A stretch of 10,207 nt of DNA from an uncultured Succinivibrio sp. (GCA_900767695.1 CAAGAC010000109.1:1-10207), one strand, 5' to 3'. Counted from the first letter of the stretch, positions 1-5,914 are shown. Numbers and translations are program-made. Notes: generated by a model not told the origin, from the letters alone.

Positions 1-690
1 AACCGCTACATCGACAAGGAGGCCCCGTGGGTCATCGCCAAGCAGGAGGGCCAGGAGGACAGGCTCCAGCGCGTCTGCACCGACGGCCTCAACCTCTTCC
101 GCGCGATCATCACCTTCCTCTCGCCGATCCTTCCGAACGTCGCCAGGGAGTCCGCCGAGTTCCTCAAGGACGATCTCAAGTTCGAGAACGCCGACAAGCC
201 GCTCTACGATCACGAGATCGAGAAGTTCAAGCCGCTCTACAGCCGCATCGAGGAGAGCCAGATCCAGCAGATGATCGAGGCCTCCAAGGAGGACCTCAAG
301 GCTGCCAAGGGCGCCGCCGCTCCCAAGGCCGAGGAGAGCGGCGACTACGAGCCGCTTGAGAGCGAGATCACCATCGACGACTTCGCCAAGGTCGACCTGC
401 GCGTCGGCACCATCACCAAGGCCGAGGAGGTCGAGGGCGCCAAGAAGCTCCTGAGCCTCGAGGTCGACATCGGCTTCTCCAAGCGCCATGTGTTCGCGGG
501 TCTCAAGGCCGCCTACAAGGATCCTGCCGCCCTCGTCGGGCGCAAGGTCGTCCTGGTCGCCAACCTCAAGCCCCGCAAGATGAAGTTCGGGCTCTCCGAG
601 GGCATGGTGACCGCCGCAGGCCCGGGCGCCGAGCAGGTCTTCCTGCTGGGCGTCGACGCTGGCGCCAAGAACGGCGACCGCGTCCACTGA
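1..690 (+). CDS. metG: Methionyl-tRNA synthetase, C-terminal part (5' end outside window)
   Basis: MetRS charges tRNA-Met with methionine in the cytoplasm. Only the last 229 codons are present, in frame from base 1; the Rossmann catalytic core lies to the left of the window. The visible part begins in the helical anticodon-binding domain (NRYIDKEAPW near the start, which is the conserved MetRS segment for this region). A charged Lys/Glu/Ala linker follows at about residues 90-120. From about residue 122 comes the EMAP-II/OB-fold tRNA-binding and dimerisation domain, with the DLRVG, VANLKPRKMKFG, LSEGMV and AAGPG motifs. This is the long, dimeric form of MetRS known from E. coli (about 677 aa), and the similarity to the E. 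coli C-terminus is strong. The TGA stop at 688-690 is followed by a hairpin and a C-rich region. Nothing in the visible part looks damaged. Confidence 0.97.
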   Translation, partial: NRYIDKEAPWVIAKQEGQEDRLQRVCTDGLNLFRAIITFLSPILPNVARESAEFLKDDLKFENADKPLYDHEIEKFKPLYSRIEESQIQQMIEASKEDLKAAKGAAAPKAEESGDYEPLESEITIDDFAKVDLRVGTITKAEEVEGAKKLLSLEVDIGFSKRHVFAGLKAAYKDPAALVGRKVVLVANLKPRKMKFGLSEGMVTAAGPGAEQVFLLGVDAGAKNGDRVH

Positions 691-710
691 CACTGGCCAA
701 AGTCACTTGC

Positions 711-733
711 AAGGCCCCGCGATGCGGGGCCTT
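711..733 (+). terminator. Hairpin after metG, U-poor
   Basis: A perfect 10-bp inverted repeat, AAGGCCCCGC / GCGGGGCCTT, has a GAT triloop and starts 20 nt after the metG stop. The right arm ends in TT followed by GCCGCATT, so the U-tract of a classical intrinsic terminator is missing. It may pause polymerase or protect the mRNA 3' end, with true termination in the C-rich region just downstream. The stem is certain; full terminator activity is not. Confidence 0.6.
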
Positions 734-779
734 GCCGCATTGGAGGCACGGCACATCGCAGACACAAGGCGCGCAGGCC

Positions 780-1050
780 TTGTCCGGCAGCTTTCCGCAG
801 ATCTTCCAGCTCCTTTCCAGCGGCGCTTCCAGAGCTTTTCGCTGACATTTCCACGCTCGCTTCCGCATCCGCCCCGGCATTCTGCAATGCCTTGTTCCTG
901 CAGCGGATCCTGCATAAAGGCTGGCTTCCAGCCTTGCTCCATTCCTTCTTCCAGATCAGTTCCCGCCCTGTTCCTGGGCTGCTTGCACGCCTGCCAACGC
1001 GTGCTCCATCCCCGCCCGGATGGCGCTTGGAAGGCGTTCTTCCGCGCCAG
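780..1050 (+). terminator. Candidate Rho-dependent termination (rut) region with about 11-nt phased TTCC
   Basis: This stretch has no credible gene. In 791-1020 I count about 40% C, 21% G, 27% T and 13% A, so C exceeds G almost twofold and two thirds of bases are pyrimidines. Exact TTCC occurs at 793, 804, 815, 827, 849, 861, 895, 926, 942, 949, 960, 971 and 1040. Near-matches fill several gaps (TTCG 838, ATCC 907, CTCC 937, CTCC 1004). Most steps are 11-12 nt. Rho's primary site binds YC dinucleotides on unstructured C-rich, G-poor RNA with this order of spacing, and the region directly follows a co-directional gene whose hairpin lacks a U-tract. The composition and periodicity are seen; the Rho role is inference. 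Confidence 0.5.
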
Positions 1051-1053
1051 TGC

Positions 1054-1083
1054 TTGACCTGGCTCCCGCGCCAGCCACATAAA
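1054..1083 (+). promoter_or_regulatory. Candidate sigma70 promoter for the AmmeMemoRadiSam operon
   Basis: TTGACC at 1054-1059 (5 of 6 to the -35 consensus) and CATAAA at 1078-1083 (4 of 6 to the -10) are 18 bp apart. They sit about 80 bp upstream of the ATG at 1161. Transcription would start near 1090 and give a leader of about 70 nt. TAATAT at 1109-1114 and TACATT at 1128-1133 are weaker alternative -10 boxes without good -35 partners. The placement fits: the pair lies right after the putative termination region and before the only co-directional gene. Confidence 0.4.
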
Positions 1084-1160
1084 GTTACACGAAGCGACTT
1101 GTTTGGACTAATATCCAAGAGAAAACGTACATTCTGATCCCATAACATGGAGGAGAACCT

Positions 1161-2576
1161 ATGCCAGTGCTCGGAGCTATCGCTGTGCCGCATCCGCCGC
1201 TCATCATGCCGGAAGTCGGACGCGGCGAGGAGAAGGCCATCCAGAAGACCATCGACGCCTACCGCAAGGCCATGGCCTTCGTGGCGTCCCTGAAGCCCGA
1301 CACCGTGGTGCTCACCTCGCCCCATGCCCAGGGCTGGCGCGACTACTTCTCGATCTCGGGCGGCGCTCACGCCTCCGGGGACTTCTCCGCATTCCGCGCG
1401 CCCGGCCTTGAGGTAGGCTGCGACTACGACGAGGAGATGGCCAAGTCCATCGAGTCCGAGATGAAGGAGGCCGGGCTGCGCGGCGGGATCACGCCCTACA
1501 GCAAGGAGCCTCTCGATCACGCCTCGATGATCCCGCTGCGCTACCTTGCAGAGGCAATGTCCGAGGTCAGGGTGGTGAGGATCTCGCTCTCAGGCTTCAG
1601 CCCCATCATCCACTACCGCCTGGGACAGGTGGTCGCCAGATGCGCCGACAGGCTTGGGCGCAGGATAGTGATGATCGCAAGCGGCGATCTCTCCCACAAG
1701 CTCAAGGCTGAGGGCCCCTACGGCTTCAGCCCCGAGGGTCCGGTCTTTGACCAGCAGATCTGCTCGGTCTTTGAAAGCGGCGACTTCCTTAAGCTTTTGA
1801 AGTTCGATCCCTCGATGTGCGACAGCGCCGCAGAGTGCGGATTCAGATCCTTCCTGATCATGGCAGGCGCCCTCGACTCGCTTGCAGTCAAAAGCTCCCT
1901 GCTCTCCTACGAAGGCCCCTTCGGCGTGGGCTATGCCGTCGCGACCTTCGCAGTCGAGGGCGAGGACCCCAGGCGCGACTTCGGGGATCAGTACGAGTCT
2001 GAGGAGCGCGAGGCGGCAAGCGTGCGCTTTGAAAAGCAGGATCAGGTGGTGTCGCTTGCCCGCCAGACCGTCGAGGCCGTGGTCAGAAACGCCAAGCTCC
2101 TGCGCGACGAGGGCTACGATGCCGTCAAAAAGCACTTCCCCGAGATCCCGGATGCGCTCAGGAAGGTCAGGGCCTCCTGCTTTGTCACCCTCCACAAGTT
2201 CGGGCAGCTTCGCGGCTGCATCGGCACGCTCAGCCCGATCACCGACTGCCTTGGGGACGAGATCCAGCACAACGCGATGAGCGCCTGCACCGCCGATCCG
2301 CGCTTCGAGCCGGTGACCGAGGACGAGCTGCCCTATCTTGAGTACAGCGTGGACGTGCTGGCAGTTCCCGAGCCCATCGGCTCGGAGCGCGATCTCAACC
2401 CGAAGATCTACGGCGTCATCGTCTCCAAGGGCTCGCGCCGCGGCGTGCTCCTGCCTGATCTAGAGGGCGTGGACACCGTGGAGCGCCAGCTTGCGATCGC
2501 AAAGCAGAAGGCAGGACTCGATCCTGACGAGCCGGAGTGCTCGCTGATGCGCTTCACTGTGACGCGCCACTTCTGA
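1161..2576 (+). CDS. AmmeMemoRadiSam system fusion: MEMO/LigB-like (protein B) + AMMECR1 (protein A)
   Basis: This 471-aa cytoplasmic protein joins two families that are usually separate genes. Residues 1 to about 268 form a MEMO/class III extradiol dioxygenase (LigB)-like domain. Likely metal-site residues are H11 (VPHPPL), H55 (TSPHAQ), H179 (SGDLSH) and E225/C226 (AECGFRS), with D119-H120 also conserved-looking. By motif position, H11, H55 and H179 correspond to human MEMO1 H49, H81 and H192, and C226 to C244. Residues about 285-471 are an AMMECR1 domain with the signature LRGCIGTL (350-357). The radical SAM partner follows with a TGATG overlap, so the pair forms the AmmeMemoRadiSam module, whose reaction is unknown. 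The start is fixed by GGAGGAG at 1149-1155. Automatic pipelines could call it an aromatic ring-cleaving dioxygenase on the N-domain alone; its neighbours argue against that. Domain calls are firm, function is open. Confidence 0.93.
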   Translation: MPVLGAIAVPHPPLIMPEVGRGEEKAIQKTIDAYRKAMAFVASLKPDTVVLTSPHAQGWRDYFSISGGAHASGDFSAFRAPGLEVGCDYDEEMAKSIESEMKEAGLRGGITPYSKEPLDHASMIPLRYLAEAMSEVRVVRISLSGFSPIIHYRLGQVVARCADRLGRRIVMIASGDLSHKLKAEGPYGFSPEGPVFDQQICSVFESGDFLKLLKFDPSMCDSAAECGFRSFLIMAGALDSLAVKSSLLSYEGPFGVGYAVATFAVEGEDPRRDFGDQYESEEREAASVRFEKQDQVVSLARQTVEAVVRNAKLLRDEGYDAVKKHFPEIPDALRKVRASCFVTLHKFGQLRGCIGTLSPITDCLGDEIQHNAMSACTADPRFEPVTEDELPYLEYSVDVLAVPEPIGSERDLNPKIYGVIVSKGSRRGVLLPDLEGVDTVERQLAIAKQKAGLDPDEPECSLMRFTVTRHF

Positions 2577-3439
2577 TGGAGAGACAGCTCAATGCCAGCG
2601 CGCCCGGGGCAACGATCCGGGCGCGCTGCAGCATCTGCCCGAGGCGATGCTCCATTGCCGAAGGAAGGACAGGGATCTGCCTTGGCCGCGCGTGCATCGG
2701 CGGAAAGATCGTCTGCCAGAACTACGGCAGGATAACCTCGCTTGAGCTCGATCCCATCGAGAAGAAGCCACTGCGCCGCTTCCACCCGGGCTCGATGATC
2801 CTCTCGGCTGGCTCCTATGGCTGCAACCTCAAGTGCCCCTTCTGCCAGAACCACGAGATCTCGATGGCAGGCCCGGACTTCCCCTCGCGGACCATGGCGC
2901 CCGAGGAGCTCGTCGAGCTCGCGCTCTCGCTCAGGCCCCGGGGCAACATCGGCATAGCCTTCACCTACAACGAGCCTCTCATCGGCTACGAGTTCGTGCT
3001 CGACACCTGCAGGCTTGCCAAGGAGAAAGGGCTCTGCACCGTGCTCGTCACCAACGGCACCCTGCTTGAGGAGCCGCTCCTTGAGCTGCTGCCATTCGTC
3101 GATGCGGCCAACGTCGATCTCAAGGCCTTCGACGAGGGCTTCTACAAGTGGATCAAGGGAGATCTCAAGTGCGTCAGGCGCTTCATCGAGCTTGCCGCGA
3201 CGAGGATCCACCTTGAGGTCACCACTCTTGTGATCCCGGGCAGGAACGACTCCGAGGAGGAGATGGACGCGGAGGCTGCCTGGCTTGCCTCGCTTGACCC
3301 TGAGATCCCACTGCACATCTCGCGCTTCTTTCCGCGCTACAAGTGCTCTGACATTGAGCCTACTCCGGTTAAGACCATCCTGCGGCTTTCAGAGATCGCC
3401 TCGCGCCATCTCAAGCACGTCTACCCCGGCAACATCTGA
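2576..3439 (+). CDS. AmmeMemoRadiSam system radical SAM enzyme, short form
   Basis: This 287-aa radical SAM protein is related to pyruvate-formate-lyase activases. An N-terminal four-Cys cluster (C18, C21, C25, C35 in CSICPRRC...GIC) precedes the [4Fe-4S]/SAM motif CNLKCPFC (C83, C87, C90). Then come TYNEP (130-134), VTNGT (158-162), DLKAF (181-185), IPGRND (220-225) and HISRFFP (247-253). The ATG at 2576 shares its A with the TGA of the upstream fusion gene, so translation is probably coupled and the products made together. An in-frame ATG at 2537 lies inside the upstream gene and is less likely. The protein ends at YPGNI. As I recall the family, many members continue past this point with a further Cys-rich segment and reach about 330-350 aa, which is absent here. 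Substrate unknown; it may act on or with its AMMECR1/MEMO partners. Confidence 0.93.
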   Translation: MERQLNASAPGATIRARCSICPRRCSIAEGRTGICLGRACIGGKIVCQNYGRITSLELDPIEKKPLRRFHPGSMILSAGSYGCNLKCPFCQNHEISMAGPDFPSRTMAPEELVELALSLRPRGNIGIAFTYNEPLIGYEFVLDTCRLAKEKGLCTVLVTNGTLLEEPLLELLPFVDAANVDLKAFDEGFYKWIKGDLKCVRRFIELAATRIHLEVTTLVIPGRNDSEEEMDAEAAWLASLDPEIPLHISRFFPRYKCSDIEPTPVKTILRLSEIASRHLKHVYPGNI

Positions 3440-3448
3440 CTGCCATCC

Positions 3449-3462
3449 GCGCCTGCAGGCGC
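3449..3462 (+). terminator. Weak hairpin after the radical SAM gene
   Basis: GCGCCTGCAGGCGC is a perfect 14-nt palindrome 10 nt after the stop. It can fold as a 5-bp GC stem with a TGCA loop. No T-tract follows directly (CGTGATCTGCATTT), so it is at best a weak or Rho-assisted terminator. Confidence 0.3.
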
Positions 3463-3607
3463 CGTGATCTGCATTTACGCGATCGTGTTCGAATCAGATC
3501 ACAAAATCATGCAAAGCCAGTCAGATTTGTATGCTTTAATCAGCGCCATTACTCGTCTCAGCGTCTATAATCTTTCCTGATTCCGCAGGAAGGAAAGCTA
3601 CTGTGCC
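3463..3607 (+). promoter_or_regulatory. AT-rich intergenic region with TATAAT box
   Basis: This region is clearly more AT-rich than the genes around it. It contains a perfect -10 hexamer TATAAT at 3566-3571, 79 nt before the preferred start at 3650. No good -35 is found at 16-18 bp (the sequence there is GCGCCA-like), and no extended-10 TG is present. The promoter may therefore depend on an activator. An imperfect CRP-like site, TTCGA-N6-TCACA, lies at 3488-3503 (right half perfect, left half 3 of 5), centred about 80 nt upstream of the inferred start of transcription. The -10 call is moderately supported; the CRP site is speculative. Confidence 0.4.
3572..3597 (+). repeat. Inverted repeat in the leader of the 3650 gene
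   Basis: CTTTCCT (3572-3578) and AGGAAAG (3591-3597) are perfect 7-nt inverted copies separated by 12 nt, immediately after the TATAAT box. The right arm resembles a Shine-Dalgarno sequence 10 nt before an upstream in-frame ATG at 3608. Folding could hide that alternative start. It may equally be chance. Confidence 0.3.
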
Positions 3608-3649
3608 ATGATTCACGCATCAGTTAAGCGGAAGCACCAGGAGGCGGGC

Positions 3650-4294
3650 ATGTCGAAGCTAGTTATGAGCATCAGCGAGGGCAGGGATGGCGTCGAACTG
3701 CGCTTTTCCAAGGAGGAGAGGCAGCACGGGAGCGAGAAGCTTGAGAAGGAGAACGCGCGCTGGGAGAGCGGCAGAACCTCGTTCGGGGCGCTGCGCCTTG
3801 GCAATAAGATGAGCGGTACTGACGACGAGATCATGCGCAGGCTCCTCGACGAAAGCCTCTTTGAGTGGCGCTTCCTCGACTGCCTTGATGGCATGGGCGC
3901 GCAGTGCAAGGTTCTGATCATCAAGGCCCGCGCGGGAGATCAGGACAAGCTCAAAAACTACCTGCGCCAGATGATCTGGATCTTTCAAATTGAGGAGGCG
4001 GCATTCATGGACGGCGGCAAGGCGGTCAAGCTCTCCTCCGATGGGACTGAACTGTTTGATCTCGGAAGCATCGATCCTTCTGACTTCACCGCTCTTGCGC
4101 AAAGGCTTCTTGGCGAAGGCTCGGAGGTTGTCGAGGCAGGAGTGCGCAAGTACCCGCACTTTGGCAGCTTCATGAACGCGCTCTGCGTGCACACAGCCTA
4201 CGCCACTCTCGACAATCCCAAGGCCGAGCACTACACACAGTGGGCGGAGCGCCTGAGGGCGCTTCCGCCTGAGGAGCTCATGGCAGCCAAGTAA
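3650..4294 (+). CDS. Uncharacterised protein, first of a tandem paralogous pair
   Basis: I do not recognise this family. The product is 214 aa, soluble and charged, with no signal peptide or membrane segment. AGGAGG at 3639-3644, 5 nt before ATG 3650, decides this start; an in-frame ATG at 3608 would add 14 residues. The N-terminal third (1 to about 70) is Lys/Glu/Arg-rich and likely helical. From about residue 72 it aligns with the next gene: FEWRFLDCLDGMGAQCKVLI, a GDQDKLKNYL segment (96-105), a DGGKAVKLSSDGTELFDLGSID stretch with beta-hairpin character (121-142, core given), then LLGEGSEV (153-160) and a C-terminal LDNPKAEHY (187-195). The shared part probably forms one compact alpha/beta domain. 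The gene probably has its own promoter (TATAAT at 3566) and is followed by a hairpin. Confidence 0.85.
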   Translation: MSKLVMSISEGRDGVELRFSKEERQHGSEKLEKENARWESGRTSFGALRLGNKMSGTDDEIMRRLLDESLFEWRFLDCLDGMGAQCKVLIIKARAGDQDKLKNYLRQMIWIFQIEEAAFMDGGKAVKLSSDGTELFDLGSIDPSDFTALAQRLLGEGSEVVEAGVRKYPHFGSFMNALCVHTAYATLDNPKAEHYTQWAERLRALPPEELMAAK

Positions 4295-4309
4295 GGCAGA
4301 AGGGATGCC

Positions 4310-4331
4310 CGGCAGGGCTGCCGCCCTGCCG
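4310..4331 (+). terminator. Hairpin between the two paralogous genes
   Basis: A 9-bp stem, CGGCAGGGC / GCCCTGCCG, has a TGCC loop and lies 15 nt after the first paralogue's stop. CTTGGTGAG follows, so there is no U-tract. It may act as a partial terminator or an mRNA-stabilising stem that sets the ratio of the two products; the second gene starts 41 nt downstream with its own strong Shine-Dalgarno. Confidence 0.4.
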
Positions 4332-4372
4332 CTTGGTGAGTGCATGACGCAAAGTGACTTAAGGAGGCTCAG

Positions 4373-4906
4373 ATGGAAGCAGTTGACGGTGTTGAGAGTG
4401 GCGCGGCCAAGGCAGTCGCGGCGCTGCGCTTTGAGGCGGATCAGGACGGCTGGTCGGACAAGGGCGGGAGATTCAGGAGTTTTCTGAAGTGGACGCGCTT
4501 CAAGGGCTGGCGCGAGCTTGTCTGCACCGACGCCGAGGGCAATCGCAGCCTTGTCCTCGTGGTCGAGGCTGGAGATGGCGATGAGGACAAGCTTTTGAAG
4601 TTCACAAGGGACGCATGCTCCTACCTGGAGCTTGATGGCGCGCTCCTCATCGAAAATGACGGGAAGACACTGACCATCGGCAAGGATGGCAAGACCATCC
4701 CTGGCACGGGGACGATCGACTGCGGCGATCGGCACGCCATCGCCGAGGCGCTGCTTGGCAAGGGAGCCAGGATCAGGAAGCCAGGCCGCCTCAAGATCCC
4801 CAAGATTGACAGCAAAATTCAGGAGGCGATCGTCAAGGTCTATTTTTCCAAGCTTGATGAACCCAAGGCAGAGAACTACTTCAAGTCCATCGAGATCTTT
4901 CGCTGA
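4373..4906 (+). CDS. Uncharacterised protein, second of a tandem paralogous pair
   Basis: This 177-aa soluble protein has no signal peptide or membrane helix, and its family is unrecognised. The start is fixed by AAGGAGG at 4361-4367, 5 nt before the ATG. It aligns with the preceding gene from WRELVCTDAEGNRSLVLVV (46-64) through GDEDKLLKF (69-77), DGKTLTIGKDGKTI (96-109), GTID (113-116), LLGKGARI (127-134) and LDEPKAENY (161-169). The last matches LDNPKAEHY of its neighbour at the same place near the C-terminus. It lacks the neighbour's extra charged N-terminal region and is more basic in its second half (RIRKPGRLKIPKIDSK). The pair most likely arose by an old duplication. Nothing nearby indicates function; an interacting or hetero-oligomeric pair is possible. 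No promoter is evident in the 78-bp gap, so co-transcription is likely. Confidence 0.85.
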   Translation: MEAVDGVESGAAKAVAALRFEADQDGWSDKGGRFRSFLKWTRFKGWRELVCTDAEGNRSLVLVVEAGDGDEDKLLKFTRDACSYLELDGALLIENDGKTLTIGKDGKTIPGTGTIDCGDRHAIAEALLGKGARIRKPGRLKIPKIDSKIQEAIVKVYFSKLDEPKAENYFKSIEIFR

Positions 4907-4978
4907 GGGCGGCGACGGCACCAGGCAGGCAGAGTCCTTTGGGTGCGACGCTTCCTGCTATCCAGAGCCTTTACGGGC

Positions 4979-4997
4979 GCCTGCCTCTCAGGCAGGC
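4979..4997 (+). terminator. Hairpin after the second paralogue
   Basis: An 8-bp stem, GCCTGCCT / AGGCAGGC, has a CTC triloop and lies 72 nt after the stop at 4906, followed only by TTCAAGC. It is the best terminator candidate between this gene and the convergent lipoprotein gene, but the poor U-tract keeps confidence modest. The rest of 4907-5145 holds no gene I would defend. Confidence 0.4.
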
Positions 4998-5145
4998 TTC
5001 AAGCGGATGCAATTGCTATGAGCGATGAAGATAAGCGCCGCAGCGATCAAAGCCTTCTGAAGAGCAGCCTGCCCTCCCCTGCAAGCGCGACGCCGAACGT
5101 CGAGGGCAGCAGTGAAGGTCAGGCACAGGCTGCGCCCTATCCTGG

Positions 5146-5763
5146 CTACCACTCCCTCCCATGCTTCTTGGCGCTGATGTAGGAGGCTAGATCGTCCTCG
5201 GGGAAGGCGTACTCAAGCCGGATGTTGCAGCGGCTGTTGCTATTGTTGGCTGGAAAGATGCTGCTGATCGCGCCGAAGGCCGAATGGATCTCGCCGGGTT
5301 TCCACTTGTTCATGAAGTAAAGAACCGACTCCTCCGTCGGCCGCTCGAAAGAGACCATGTTGAAGGAAGGCGTCGGGAAATCGTAGCCTGAGCCTTCCAC
5401 CATCTCCATGATCCCGTCAAAAAGCAGGTAGTAGGCACCATACACATTCTGATAGAGGCCCTTCACAAGGATTTGCTTTCCCTTGTAGGTTGCCAGCGCC
5501 TTCTGAGGATCCTGGTGGAAAGCCGAGCAGATCCCCGAAAGATAGGTCTGCCCTACCACGTTGTCATACTCGAGGCCGGTCTCCTCCTGCAGGAAGGGCT
5601 CAGCTCTCGCCTTCTGGAAGTCCGATTCGTTGTCCGCCTTGATGCGCGCGGTGGTCATCAGGAACTCGTTGGTCTTCTTCAAGGCGGTGAGGCACCCCGA
5701 AAGCATGGCCGCTGATGCTGCAACAAGGCAGGCAGCGGCAAGCATGCGGACGGTTCTCTTCAT
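5146..5763 (-). CDS. Uncharacterised lipoprotein
   Basis: This 205-aa protein has a lipoprotein signal peptide: MKRTVR, a hydrophobic Ala/Leu-rich core, and the lipobox LSGC with the lipidated C24. Residue +2 is Leu, not Asp, so by the E. coli sorting rule it would go to the outer membrane, facing the periplasm. The mature part is about 180 aa and contains YKGKQILVKGLYQNVYGAYY and a C-terminal charged tail (KKHGREW). Two further Cys (in SGICSAF and SRCNIRL) could form a disulphide. I recognise no domain. The start at ATG 5763 is preferred over the TTG one codon earlier: it has GGAGGG 8 nt upstream, and its A is shared with the TGA of the small ORF before it. The gene converges on the paralogue pair, and no clear terminator is visible after its stop. 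Confidence 0.85.
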   Translation of the reverse strand: MKRTVRMLAAACLVAASAAMLSGCLTALKKTNEFLMTTARIKADNESDFQKARAEPFLQEETGLEYDNVVGQTYLSGICSAFHQDPQKALATYKGKQILVKGLYQNVYGAYYLLFDGIMEMVEGSGYDFPTPSFNMVSFERPTEESVLYFMNKWKPGEIHSAFGAISSIFPANNSNSRCNIRLEYAFPEDDLASYISAKKHGREW

Positions 5764-5882
5764 CAATTGCTCCCTCCATCGTAGACGTCCTTGAGATCGT
5801 CCTCGACGCCCGACTCCGCCCCAAGATAATCAAGCACCTTCCCGAGATCCACACGCCCGCCTTGAGAACCTTTTGCCGCCAT
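5763..5882 (-). CDS. Small ORF (39 aa), translationally coupled to the lipoprotein gene
   Basis: This short reading frame starts at ATG 5882 and ends at TGA 5765-5763, overlapping the lipoprotein ATG as TGATG. The peptide begins MAAKGSQGGRVDLGKVLDYL and ends VYDGGSN. It is acidic in its second half, has no signal or membrane segment, and could form one amphipathic helix in the middle. AAGGAG lies directly upstream but only 2 nt from the ATG, closer than ideal. Support comes from the Shine-Dalgarno, the uninterrupted frame across the whole gap, the same TGATG junction as in the AmmeMemoRadiSam operon, and codons typical of the window (AAG, CTC, GAC, GTC). It could be a functional peptide or a leader whose translation opens the lipoprotein start site. 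No homologue is recognised. Confidence 0.6.
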   Translation of the reverse strand: MAAKGSQGGRVDLGKVLDYLGAESGVEDDLKDVYDGGSN

Positions 5883-5914
5883 AACTCCTTCTGGTTTTTG
5901 AAAACTCTACACGC

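Noticed and set aside
780..1050. CRISPR array or tandem repeat
   Set aside because: Only four or five bases recur; there is no long repeat unit and no spacer of constant length.
703..1080. Open frame on the - strand within the TTCC-rich region (125 codons)
   Set aside because: No ribosome site or recognisable domain. The 11-12 nt period is not a multiple of three, so the GGAA units rotate through all frames, which does not fit a protein repeat.
513..1520. Long open frame on the - strand across the metG end and the C-rich gap
   Set aside because: It runs antisense through the 3' end of metG and the 5' end of the fusion gene, both with clear homology. Its composition is that of a GC-rich shadow frame.
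1161..1964. Annotation as an aromatic-ring-opening dioxygenase subunit
   Set aside because: The LigB-like fold is shared with MEMO. Fusion to AMMECR1 and coupling to the radical SAM gene fit the AmmeMemoRadiSam system, and no aromatic degradation genes are nearby.
3488..3503. CRP binding site upstream of the 3650 gene
   Set aside because: Only the right half-site is perfect and the left half is 3 of 5; mentioned in the intergenic entry but not called as a separate feature.
3659..4921. 420-codon open frame on the - strand opposite the paralogous pair
   Set aside because: The + strand frames have strong Shine-Dalgarno sites and align with each other as proteins; the antisense frame is their shadow.
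5018..5182. Small + strand ORF (54 aa, starting MSDEDKRRSDQS)
   Set aside because: No Shine-Dalgarno, low-complexity Ser/Pro/Ala content, follows a hairpin, and its end overlaps the convergent lipoprotein gene. Not enough support to annotate.
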